Shown: piece after piece, positions 8,866 to 17,358 of the stretch
Position numbering within the stretch: the stretch's first letter is position 1
How the letters are laid out: the number at the start of each line of letters is the position of its first letter
Assembly (NCBI GenBank): GCA_963765955.1
Contig: CAVXYA010000004.1
Location: forward strand, 131,350-195,349
Direction: 5' to 3'
Source: JAXDMK01 sp963765955
GTDB lineage: Bacteria > Actinomycetota > Acidimicrobiia > Acidimicrobiales > AC-14
Length of the DNA stretch: 64,000 nt
Translations under genes and position numbers: made by a program
The notes under the pieces: model-generated
Databases searched by the model: none
Told to the model about the DNA's origin: nothing
Seen by the model: only the letters and a program-made list of their open reading frames with translations

Positions 8866-9627
8866 ATGCTCCTCGCCATCGACGCCGGCAACACCCAGAC
8901 CGTCCTCGGCCTGTACGACGGGACCGAGCTGCTCGACACGTGGCGCATCGCCACCAACGCCGAGCGCACCTCCGACGAGCACGTCCTGCTCGTCATCCAG
9001 TTCCTGTCCCAGCGGGGCTCGGGGCTGGGCGACCTCACCGGGCTGGTGCTCTCGTCGACCGTCCCCCGCCTCACCGCCGTCCTGCGGGAGATGGCCACCC
9101 GCTACCTCGAGCTCACTGCGGTCGTGCTCGAGCCGGGCACCCGCAGCGGGATGCCGATCCTGTACGACAACCCCCGCCAGGTCGGTCCCGACCGCATCGC
9201 CAACGCGGTGGGCGCCTTCGACCTCTACGGGGGGCCCACGCTGGTCGTCGACTTCGGCACCGCCACCACCATCGACGCCACGTCGGCGGCCGGCGAGTAC
9301 CTCGGCGGCGCCATCCTCCCCGGCATCGAGATCAGCCTCGACGCCCTCTTCGACCGGGCCGCGGCCCTGTCGTGGGTCGAGCTGGTCCCGCCCCGGCGGG
9401 TGATCGGCAAGAACACACCCGAGTCCATCCAGTCGGGCGTGCTGTTCGGGTTCGCGGCCGCCGTCGACGGGCTGTGCCGGCGCTTCGAGGCCGAGCTGGG
9501 GACGTGCATGATCGTGTCCACCGGCGGCCTGGGTGGCCTCATGGCCCCGTTGTCGGAGTGCATCCAGCGCCACGACCCGTGGCTCACCCTCCACGGCCTG
9601 CGCCTCATCTACGAGCTGAACAAGTGA
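8866..9627 (+). CDS. coaX: Type III pantothenate kinase
   Basis: Phosphorylates pantothenate, first step to CoA. 253 aa. Phosphate-binding LLAIDAGNTQTVLG opens the protein; VGPDRIANAV and VVDFGTATTID are the family motifs, and GGAILPGIEIS follows. ATG 8866 lies one base after the intended nadC stop, and its TGA overlaps the GTG of lysS. Confidence 0.95.
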   Translation: MLLAIDAGNTQTVLGLYDGTELLDTWRIATNAERTSDEHVLLVIQFLSQRGSGLGDLTGLVLSSTVPRLTAVLREMATRYLELTAVVLEPGTRSGMPILYDNPRQVGPDRIANAVGAFDLYGGPTLVVDFGTATTIDATSAAGEYLGGAILPGIEISLDALFDRAAALSWVELVPPRRVIGKNTPESIQSGVLFGFAAAVDGLCRRFEAELGTCMIVSTGGLGGLMAPLSECIQRHDPWLTLHGLRLIYELNK

Positions 9628-11087
9628 GCGAAGATGAACTGGTGACACCCGAAGGCGCTATGGCGCCCGAAAACGTCACCAGTTCGCCTGAGGTGCCGTA
9701 CCGGTTCGAGCGGACCGCCACCGCGGCCGGCCTCCAGGAGCGGTGGGACGACCTCGAGCCGGGCATCGAGACGGGCGAGGTGGAGTCGGTGGCGGGGCGG
9801 CTCATGCTGCGCCGCGACCAGGGCAAGGTCGCCTTCGGCACCCTGGCCGACTCGAGTGGCCGCATCCAGCTCTTCGCCCGCACCGACGTCACCCCCCGGT
9901 TCGACGAGTTCGCCGCCCTCTCCCTGGGCGACTGGGTGGGCGTCACCGGCGAGGTCATGACCACCCGGCGGGGCGAGCTGTCGGTGCGGGTCGACGACTG
10001 GACCCTGCTGGCCGAGTCCCGCCGGCCCTTCCCCGACAAGTGGCACGGCCTGTCCGATCCCGACACCCGCTACCGCCAGCGCTACGTCGACCTGTTCGTC
10101 ACCGAGGAGGCACGGGCCACCTTCCTCCTCCGCAGCCGGGTGATCAGCCTGCTCCGGCGGCGGCTGGAGGACCGGGGCTTCGTGGAGGTGGAGACGCCGA
10201 TCTTCCACCCCATCCCCGGCGGCGCCCTGGCCAAGCCGTTCGTCACCCACCACAACGCCCTCGACGCCGACCTCTACCTGCGGGTCGCCCCCGAGCTCTA
10301 CCTCAAGCGGCTGGTGGTGGGCGGGTTCGAGAAGGTCTTCGAGATCGGGCGGGTGTTCCGCAACGAGGGCATCTCGCCCCGCCACAACCCCGAGTTCACC
10401 ATGCTCGAGCTCTACCAGGCCTATGCCGACTACACCGACCTCATGACCCTCACCGAGGAGCTGGTGGCCGAGGTGGCGGTGCTGGTGGCGGGCGGTCTGC
10501 GGCTCACCTACGGCGGGCGCGACCTCGACCTGACCCCACCCTGGCGGCGGGCCACGCTCACCGACCTGGTGGAGGAGCACGCGGGGGTCCACGTCGACGT
10601 CCACCTGCCCCTCGACGACCTGCGGGCCGTGGCCCGGTCGGTCGGCGTCGAGCCCAACGAGTCGTGGGGGCCGGGCAAGATCGTCCTCGAGGTCTACGAG
10701 AAGACCACCGAGGCCAAGCTGTGGGGGCCGGTGTTCGTCCTCGACTACCCGGCCGAGGTGTCGCCCCTGGCCCGCCGCCACCGCCACGACCCCGACCTCA
10801 CCGAGCGCTTCGAGGCCATCGTCGCCGGGCGGGAGCTGGCCAACGCCTTCACCGAGCTGGTCGACCCCGACGACCAGCGGGCCCGCTTCGAGGCCCAGGC
10901 CGCGGCCCGGGCGGGGGGCGACGACGAGGCCATGGCCGTCGACGACGACTACCTGCGAGCCCTCGAATACGGCCTGCCCCCCACCGCCGGCCTGGGTGTC
11001 GGCATCGACCGCCTGGTCATGCTCCTGGCCGACGCGTCCAACATCCGCGACGTCATCCTCTTCCCCACCCTCCGGCCCGAGGCCTGA
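9624..11087 (+). CDS. lysS: Lysyl-tRNA synthetase, class II, with palindromic insert near start
   Basis: Charges tRNA-Lys. 487 aa from GTG 9624, overlapping the coaX stop. An OB-fold (VAGRLMLRRDQGKVAFG) is followed by the class II core: motif 2 FRNEGISPRHNPEFTMLE and motif 3 GLGVGIDRLVMLL. Codons 5-21 are encoded by a 50-bp perfect-ended palindrome (9636-9685) that supplies an in-frame extra stretch (ELVTPEGAMAPENVTSS) ahead of the usual PYRFERTA start of the fold, so the protein has a longer N-terminus. Confidence 0.95.
   Translation: MSEDELVTPEGAMAPENVTSSPEVPYRFERTATAAGLQERWDDLEPGIETGEVESVAGRLMLRRDQGKVAFGTLADSSGRIQLFARTDVTPRFDEFAALSLGDWVGVTGEVMTTRRGELSVRVDDWTLLAESRRPFPDKWHGLSDPDTRYRQRYVDLFVTEEARATFLLRSRVISLLRRRLEDRGFVEVETPIFHPIPGGALAKPFVTHHNALDADLYLRVAPELYLKRLVVGGFEKVFEIGRVFRNEGISPRHNPEFTMLELYQAYADYTDLMTLTEELVAEVAVLVAGGLRLTYGGRDLDLTPPWRRATLTDLVEEHAGVHVDVHLPLDDLRAVARSVGVEPNESWGPGKIVLEVYEKTTEAKLWGPVFVLDYPAEVSPLARRHRHDPDLTERFEAIVAGRELANAFTELVDPDDQRARFEAQAAARAGGDDEAMAVDDDYLRALEYGLPPTAGLGVGIDRLVMLLADASNIRDVILFPTLRPEA
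9636..9685. repeat. 50-bp palindromic repeat, copy 1, inside lysS
   Basis: Outer arms GAACTGGTGAC and GTCACCAGTTC are perfect 11-bp inverted repeats. An inner GGCGC-TATG-GCGCC hairpin sits at 9654-9667. The same 50-bp layout recurs at 24220-24269 with 13 differences, nearly all outside the arms and the inner GC core. It is read in frame as part of LysS. Confidence 0.75.
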
Positions 11088-11089
11088 CT

Positions 11090-11638
11090 TCAGCCGAAGA
11101 CGGCCTCGACCGGGAGCTCGAAACCCGGGAGCAACGGCGACGCCAGCATCTCGCCGGGGCCGAGCTCGCCGTCGTCGTCGAAGCGGTCACTTTCGGGCCC
11201 GCTCCGGCGGAAGACGAGCACCGTCGCCACCGGGGTGTCGACCAGCCACAGCTCCCGCACGCCGACCGCCTCGTACACCTGCTTCTTGCGGCCCACGTCG
11301 AAGCGCCACGTGCCGGGGGAGCGCACCTCGACCACCAAGGCGGGCGGGAGGTCGTGGCGGGGGGCGACCTCGTCGAGGCTGCGGTCGGCGGGCACCCACC
11401 AAACGTCGGGCTTGTAGACCTGGCCGGGAGCAACGGTCCAGTTGCCGCCGTAGCCGACCTCACCCCGGGCCGACCCCTGTGTGGACCAGATCTCGATCGC
11501 GAGCAGGATCCGCTTGCAGATCCGTTGGTGCTGAAGGGTCGGGTCGTTCACGATGACCTCGCCGTCGACGAGCTGCGCGCCAGGCGGCCACTCGCCGCCA
11601 AGGAACTCCTCGATGCTCAGGCGGGTCCGGAGGGCCAC
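11090..11638 (-). CDS. Uma2 family (DUF820) putative endonuclease, copy 1
   Basis: 182 aa. Uma2 proteins have a PD-(D/E)xK nuclease-like fold and are of unproven role. The probable active site residues are Asp in YKPDVWWV (near 93) and Glu/Lys-region VVEVRSPGTWRFDVGRKK (near 120). It is convergent with lysS, whose stop is 2 bases away, and divergent from fdhA. A near-duplicate in the same orientation lies at 16765-17318 on the other side of the formate dehydrogenase genes. Confidence 0.8.
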   Translation of the reverse strand: MALRTRLSIEEFLGGEWPPGAQLVDGEVIVNDPTLQHQRICKRILLAIEIWSTQGSARGEVGYGGNWTVAPGQVYKPDVWWVPADRSLDEVAPRHDLPPALVVEVRSPGTWRFDVGRKKQVYEAVGVRELWLVDTPVATVLVFRRSGPESDRFDDDGELGPGEMLASPLLPGFELPVEAVFG

Positions 11639-11725
11639 AAAGCAAGGCTATCGGGAGGGTCGGACAGCGGACCGGGCGCCGGACGAGGTGTCGCCGGTCG
11701 GGCCGGATGGGCAGACTGGGCGACA

Positions 11726-14700
11726 GTGTCGGACCTTCGGCGCCTGCTCGGGAAGTGGCCCGTCGTGCGCCAAGTGCGGGACGGCGACCCCCTCGGCCTC
11801 GGCCCGGCCGTCCGCTCCGAGCGCTCCGACGACGTCCACCCCCGAACCGAGGACGCCGACCGGGTCGTGCAATCCGTCTGTCCCTACTGCGCCGTCGGCT
11901 GCGGGCAGCGGGTGTTCGTGCAGGACGGGAAAATCACCCAGATCGAGGGCGACCCCGACAGCCCCATCTCGCGGGGCCGGCTGTGCCCCAAGGGGTCGGC
12001 CACCAAGAGCCTGGTGACCGGGCCGGGCCGGATCACCACCGTGAGGTACCGGCCGCCCCACGGCGCCGCCTGGGAGGACCTCCCCCTCGACCGGGCCATG
12101 GACATGATCGCCGACCGGGTCATCGCCACCCGGGCCGCCACCTGGCAGGACACCGACGATGCCGGCCGGCCGGTGCGCCGCACCATGGGCATCGGCAGCC
12201 TGGGCGGGGCCACCCTCGACAACGAGGAGAACTACCTCATCAAGAAGCTGGCCACCGCCCTGGGCGCGGTCCAGATCGAGAACCAGGCCCGCATATGACA
12301 CTCCTCCACCGTCCCCGGTCTGGGGACATCCTTCGGTAGGGGCGGCGCCACCACCTTCCAGCAGGACCTGCAGAACTCGGACTGCATCCTGATCATGGGC
12401 TCGAACATGGCCGAGTGCCATCCGGTCGGGTTCCAGTGGGTGATGGAGGCCAAGCGGCGGGGGGCGACGATGATCCACGTCGATCCCCGGTTCAGCCGCA
12501 CCAGCGCCCTGGCCGACGTCTTCGTCCCCATCCGGGCGGGGAGCGACATCGCCTTTCTCGGGGCCCTCGTGAACCACATCCTGGAGAACGGCCGGGAGTT
12601 CCGGGACTACGTGGTGGCCTACACCAACGCCTCGGCCATCCTCTCGGAGGACTTCCGGGACACGGAGGACCTCGACGGCCTCTTCTCCGGCTGGGACCCC
12701 GACACCCGGTCGTACGACACCACGTCGTGGCAGTACGCGGGCGGGGCGCCAGTCGGCGAGGTCGGCGAACTCGAGCGCGACGCCTCCCAGGGCCAGGAAC
12801 ACGGCGCCGCTGGCGCGCCCGCCGGAGGCCGGCCGCCCCAGACCGATCCCACCCTCGAGCACCCCCGCTGCGTGTTCCAGGTGCTCAAGCGCCACTTCCG
12901 CCGCTACACGCCCGAGCTGGTGGAGGAGGTGTGCGGCGTCCCCCGGGACCAGTTCCTCGAGGTGGCCGAGGCCCTGTGCCGCAACTCGGGCCCCGAGCGG
13001 ACGTCGGCCCTCTGCTATGCGGTGGGCTGGACGCAGCACACGGTCGGCGTCCAGTACATCCGCACCGCAGCCATCATCCAGCTCCTGCTGGGCAACATCG
13101 GCCGGCCCGGCGGGGGGATCCTGGCCCTGCGGGGCCACGCCAGCATCCAGGGTTCCACCGACATCCCCACCCTCTACGACCTCCTCCCCGGCTATCTGGC
13201 CATGCCCCACGCCGAGCTCCATCCCGACCTGGCCTCCTACCTCGCCGCCCGGCGCAAGGCGGCCGGGGCATGGGCCCACGTCGACGCCTACCTGGTCAGC
13301 CTGCTCAAGGCATGGTGGGGCGACCACGCCACCGCCGGCAACGACTTCTGCTTCGACCACCTGCCCCGCATCACCGGTGACCACTCCGCCTTCCAGCACA
13401 TGCTGGGGATGCTCGACGGCACGGTGAAGGGCTACTTCCTGTTCGGCGAGAACCCGGCCGTGGGCTCGCCCAACAGCCGGCTGCACCGCCTGGGGCTGGC
13501 CCGGCTGGAGTGGCTGGTGGTCCGCGACCTGGTGGAGATCGAGAGCGCCACCTTCTGGCTGGACGGTCCCGAGATCGAGACCGGCGAGACTGGCCACCGC
13601 CGACATCGGCACCGAGGTGTTCCTCCTGCCGGCGGCGTCCCACACCGAGAAGGACGGGACGCTCACCAACACCCAGCGCCTGGTCCAGTGGCACCACAAG
13701 GCGGTGGAGCCGGACGGGCGACTGCCGGTCCGACCTGTGGTTCACCTACCACCTGGGCCGGATCATCCGGTCGAAGCTGGAGGCGGCGGGTGCGGACGAG
13801 GCGGCTCGCGACCGTCCGCTGCGGCAGCTGACCTGGGACTATCCGGTCGAGGGCCCGCTGGGTGAGCCGAGCGCGGCGGCCGTGCTGCAGGAGATCAACG
13901 GGTTCGGTGCGGACGGGTCGCCGCTGTCGTCGTTCGCCGAGCTGGCCGCCGACGGGACGACCAGCTGCGGGTGCTGGATCTACTGCGGGTGCTTCGCCGG
14001 CGGGGTGAACCAGACGGCCCGGCGCCGGCCGGGGTCGGAGCAGGACTGGGTGGCGGCCGAGTGGGCCTGGGCCTGGCCCGCCAACCGGCGCCTGCTCTAC
14101 AACCGGGCGTCGGCCGACCCGTCGGGCCGACCGTGGTCGGAGCGCAAGCGGTACCTGTGGTGGGACGAAGCGGCCGGGCGGTGGGACCGGTCCCGACGTT
14201 CCCGACTTCCCGCCCACCAAGCCCCCCGACGCCCCGGCCACCGCCACCGACGGCCTCTCCGGCACCGACCCCTTCATCGTCCAAGGCGACGGGCTGGGCT
14301 GGCTGTTCGCCCCGTCGGGCCTGGTCGACGGGCCCCTGCCGACGCATTACGAGCCCCACGAGTCGCCGGTGGCCAACCCGCTGTACGGCCAGCAGTCGAA
14401 TCCCGTGCGCAAGCAGATCGCCCGCCGGGGGAACCGGTACAACCCCACCGCCGGGCGGCCCGGGGCCGACGTCTTCCCCTACGTCATCACCACCTACCGC
14501 CTCACCGAGCACCACACCGCGGGCGGGATGAGCCGGTTCCTGGCCTACCTGTCCGAGCTCCAGCCGGCGCCCATCTGCGAGGTGGGACCGGAGCTGGCCG
14601 CCGAGCGGGGGCTCGTCCACGGCGACTGGGCCACGGTGGTCACCGCCCGCAGCGCCATCGAGGCCCGGGTGCTGGTCACCGACCGGATGCCCGCCCTGCG

Positions 14701-14959
14701 GGTCGGCGGCCGCCGCATCCACCAGGTCGGCCTCCCCTACCACTGGGGCCAGAAGGGGCTGGTGACGGGCGACTCGGCCAACGACCTCCTGGGACTGGCC
14801 CTCGACCCCAACGTGGTGATCCAGGAGTCCAAGGCGGGCACGTGCGACGTCCGCCCCGGGCGCCGGCCCCGAGGCCCGGCCCTGCCCCGGCTAGTGGCCG
14901 ACTACCGGCGGCGGGCCGGCCTCCAAACCGATGATGGGGAGGCTGACGATGCCGGCTGA
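11726..14959 (+). CDS. fdhA: Selenocysteine-containing formate dehydrogenase, catalytic subunit
   Basis: Molybdo/tungsto-bis-pterin oxidoreductase that oxidises formate to CO2. About 1077 aa, start GTG 11726. The N-terminal 4Fe-4S site is VCPYCAVGCGQ with a fourth Cys in GRLCPKG. TGA 12296-12298 is in frame at codon 191, inside NQARI-U-HSSTVPGLG, exactly the catalytic Sec/Cys position of the family, and a SECIS-like hairpin follows. Downstream the same frame continues (GSNMAECHPVGFQW, NIGRPGGGILALRGHASIQG). Three single extra bases (a 13589, ggg 13716-13718, ggg 14182-14184) then break the frame; removing them restores FLLPAASHTEKDGTLTNTQR and WIYCGCFAGGVNQ through to the end. No Tat signal is visible, so the enzyme is likely cytoplasmic. 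It overlaps fdhB. Confidence 0.9.
12296..12327 (+). promoter_or_regulatory. Selenocysteine UGA codon with bacterial SECIS-like hairpin
   Basis: UGA at 12296-12298 is followed by 12 bases and then the perfect stem-loop GTCCCC-GGTCT-GGGGAC (12311-12327). The loop GGUCU starts 18 bases after UGA, the same distance and the same loop bases as I recall for the E. coli fdhF SECIS. It encodes Gly-Leu at the equivalent protein position. This supports SelB-dependent readthrough; selA, selB, selC and selD are not in the window. Confidence 0.85.
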
Positions 14960-15740
14960 CCAGCCGCGGGTGGGGTTCTTCACCGACACCTCGGTCTGCA
15001 TCGGCTGCAAGGCGTGCGAGGTGGCGTGCAAGGAGTGGAACGGTGTCCCAGACGACGGGTTCGACTTCCTCGCCCAGTCCTACGACAACACCGGCGAGCT
15101 GGGGGCGGACACCTGGCGCCACGTGGCCTTCATCGAGCAGCGGCGCCCGGCGGAGGCGGCGGAGAGCCAGGACGGCGGCTTCCGGTGGCTGATGAGCTCC
15201 GACGTCTGCAAGCACTGCACGTCGGCCGCCTGCCTCGACGTGTGCCCGACGGGCTCGCTCATGCGCACCGAGTTCGGCACCGTGGTCGTCCAGTCCGACA
15301 TCTGCAACGGGTGCGGGTACTGCATCCCCGCCTGCCCGTTCGGGGTGATCGACCAGCGCCGGGGCGACGGGAGGGCGTGGAAGTGCACCATGTGCTACGA
15401 CCGGCTGCGGGGCGGCCTGGAGCCGGCCTGCGCCACCGCCTGCCCCACCCAGTCGATCCAGTTCGGTCCCCTGGACGAGCTGCGGGCCCGGGCCGGCGAG
15501 CGGGTGGGCACGCTGCAGGCGGCCGGGGTGGCCGAGGCCCGCCTGTACGGGGCCGACCCCGACGACGGGGTCGGCGGGATGGCCGCCTTCTTCCTCCTCC
15601 TCGACGATCCCGAGGTCTACGGCCTGCCACCCGACCCGATGGTCACCACCCGCGACCTGCCCTCGATGTGGCGATCGGCGGCCGCGGCCGCGGCCACCCT
15701 GGCCGTCGGCGTGGTCGCCGCCTTCGCCCGCCGCCGATGA
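14949..15740 (+). CDS. fdhB: Formate dehydrogenase iron-sulfur subunit
   Basis: Electron-transfer subunit with four 4Fe-4S clusters. About 263 aa. Cys clusters: CIGCKACEVACKEW (near 16), CKHCTSAACLDVCPTG, CNGCGYCIPACPFG, and CTMCYDRL with CATACPTQ. ATG 14949 is preferred because GGGGAGG lies 6 bases upstream; 14931 and 14934 are in-frame alternatives. The end has a short hydrophobic anchor (AAAAATLAVGVVAAFARRR), suggesting membrane attachment next to the NrfD subunit. Its TGA overlaps the ATG at 15737. Confidence 0.92.
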   Translation: MPADQPRVGFFTDTSVCIGCKACEVACKEWNGVPDDGFDFLAQSYDNTGELGADTWRHVAFIEQRRPAEAAESQDGGFRWLMSSDVCKHCTSAACLDVCPTGSLMRTEFGTVVVQSDICNGCGYCIPACPFGVIDQRRGDGRAWKCTMCYDRLRGGLEPACATACPTQSIQFGPLDELRARAGERVGTLQAAGVAEARLYGADPDDGVGGMAAFFLLLDDPEVYGLPPDPMVTTRDLPSMWRSAAAAAATLAVGVVAAFARRR

Positions 15741-16696
15741 CCGCGACGGCCGAGTGTGCAAAAACCATGGATATGGCTTGGTTCTTGCACACTCGATCCG
15801 GTCCTCGGGCGCCGATGACCGCGCCGGCCGAGGTCCGCTCCTACTACGGGCGGTCGGTGCTCAAGCGGCCGGTGTGGAAGTGGTACGTGCCCGCCTACTT
15901 CTTCACCGGCGGGGTGGCGGCGGGGTCGGCCCTGCTCGCCGCCGGCGGGCGGGTGACGGGCGACGACCGCCTGGCCCGCCGGTGCCTGCTGGCGTCCTCG
16001 GGGGCGGTGGCGGTGAGCGGCGTCTTCCTCATCGCCGACCTCGGACGTCCCGCCCGCTTCCTCAACATGCTGCGCGTAGCCAAAGTGACGTCCCCGATGA
16101 GCGTCGGGACGTGGCTGCTCTCGGCCTTCGGCACGGCGGTGGCGGCGGCCACGGCCAGCGAGGTCACCGGCATCGGCCGCCGGACGGGACGGGTGGCGGA
16201 GGCGGTGGCCGCGGCCCTGGCCCCGGCCATGGCGACCTACACCGCCGTGCTGGTGTCCGACACGGCCGTTCCCGCCTGGCACGACGCCCGCCACGAGCTC
16301 CCGTTCGTGTTCGCCGGAGGGGCGGCGGCCAGCTCCGGCGCGCTGGCCGTGCTCCTCGTCCCCGAACGCCCCGCCGCCCGCCGCCTGGCCGTCGGTGGAG
16401 CCGCGCTCGAGCTGGTGGCGGCCGAGGTCCTCGAGCGGCGGCTGGGCGACCTGGGCGACGCCTACCACCGGGGACGGGCCAAGTGGCTCAAGCGGCTGAC
16501 GCTGGTCGGCACGGGCGCCGGCGCCGCCCTCCTCGCCACCACCCGACGCCGTCGCCCGGCCCAGGTGGCCGGTGCCATGCTCCTCATGGCCGGGGCCGCG
16601 GCCCAGCGCTTCGCCGTCTTCGAGGCGGGCGTGGAGTCGGCCGTCGACCCTGCCTTCACGGTCGGACCGCAGCGCCGCCGCCTGAAGGACGCTTGA
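15737..16696 (+). CDS. nrfD: NrfD/PsrC-like membrane subunit of formate dehydrogenase
   Basis: Quinone-facing membrane anchor, with several hydrophobic segments from YVPAYFFTGGVAAGSALLAAG onward. The conserved FLIADLGRP motif is at about residue 97 from the upstream start. Two starts are possible: ATG 15737, overlapping the fdhB stop, or ATG 15815. They lie in near-identical 22-bp sequences (15733-15754 and 15811-15832), and the 56 bp between them hold a palindrome that is read in frame. The upstream start would add 26 residues; the downstream start gives the normal family N-terminus. The last 18 codons are repeated after the stop (see the 55-bp repeat). It probably passes electrons from FdhAB to menaquinone. 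Confidence 0.85.
   Translation: MTATAECAKTMDMAWFLHTRSGPRAPMTAPAEVRSYYGRSVLKRPVWKWYVPAYFFTGGVAAGSALLAAGGRVTGDDRLARRCLLASSGAVAVSGVFLIADLGRPARFLNMLRVAKVTSPMSVGTWLLSAFGTAVAAATASEVTGIGRRTGRVAEAVAAALAPAMATYTAVLVSDTAVPAWHDARHELPFVFAGGAAASSGALAVLLVPERPAARRLAVGGAALELVAAEVLERRLGDLGDAYHRGRAKWLKRLTLVGTGAGAALLATTRRRRPAQVAGAMLLMAGAAAQRFAVFEAGVESAVDPAFTVGPQRRRLKDA
15751..15795. repeat. Palindromic insertion at the 5' end of nrfD
   Basis: Arms CGAGTGTGCAAAAACCA (15751-15767) and TGGTTCTTGCACACTCG (15779-15795) pair at 16 of 17 positions around an 11-base loop. The element is flanked by 22-bp direct repeats GCCGATGACCGCGaCGGCCG and GCCGATGACCGCGcCGGCCG (each followed by AG), resembling a target-site duplication or small tandem duplication. 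The unit is 78 bp, so the frame is kept. Confidence 0.75.
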
Positions 16697-16753
16697 TCGT
16701 GGAGTCGGCCGTCGACCCTGCCTTCACGGTCGGACCGCAGCGCCGCCGCCTGA
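16631..16753. repeat. Direct repeat of 55 bp, period 68, at the nrfD 3' end
   Basis: Copies at 16631-16685 and 16699-16753 are identical. The first encodes the nrfD C-terminus (VESAVDPAFTVGPQRRRLK); the second lies past the stop and is untranslated. This looks like a recent tandem duplication or an assembly repeat. Confidence 0.9.
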
Positions 16754-16764
16754 CGCACTCCTGA

Positions 16765-17318
16765 TCAGTCGCCGAACAGCTCGTCGACCGGCAGCTCGAA
16801 GCCCGTCGAGCATGGGCGACCTCAAGGTGGCGCCGGGGCCGAACTCGGCGTCCTGGTCGAATTGGGGGCTGCTCGGGCGTGCTCCGCCGGAACACGATCA
16901 CCGTTCTCGCCGGCGTGTCGACGAGCCACAGCTCCGTGACGCCGGCCCGCTCGTACACATCCCGCTTGCGTCCGACATCGAAGCGCCACGTGCCGGGAGA
17001 GCGCACCTCGACAACTAGGGCCGGCGGTACGTCGTCGCGAGCGGCATCCATGTCGAGCTCCCGGTCGGGCGGTACCCACCAGGCGTCGGGCTTGAAGACC
17101 TGGCCCGGTGCGACCGTCCAGTTGCCGCCGAACCCGACCTCCCCCCGTCCCGGCTCGGCTCGAATCCACAGTTCGAGACCGACGATGATCCGCTTGCAGA
17201 TTCGTTGATGCAGCCGCGTCGGGTCGTTCACGATGACCTCGCCGTCGATGAGCTGCGCGCCAGGCGGCCATTCGCCGCGAAGGAACTCCTCGATGCTCAG
17301 CCGGGTCCGGACGGCCAT
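16765..17318 (-). pseudogene. Uma2 family (DUF820) protein, copy 2, frameshifted
   Basis: Same start (RTRLSIEEFL), GEWPPGAQL, DGEVIVNDPT, VFKPDAWWV and VVEVRSPGTWRFDVGRK as copy 1, with almost identical DNA over the first half. ATG 17318; an ATG two codons upstream (17324) also fits. After RRSTPEQ the frame breaks at a C run near 16863-16867, and again near 16805 at ggg. Removing one base at each gives FDQDAEFGPG, then FELPVDELFGD and a stop at 16765, matching the copy 1 C-terminus. It may be decayed or simply mis-assembled. Confidence 0.75.
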
Positions 17319-17358
17319 CTCCAAAGCCTATCGACGGCCTGAGACACCGGCCGGGGGA

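Noticed and set aside
12296..12298. TGA in fdhA as a nonsense mutation or frameshift
   Set aside because: Frame and conserved sequence continue on both sides without an indel, the position is the catalytic Sec site, and a SECIS-like hairpin follows.
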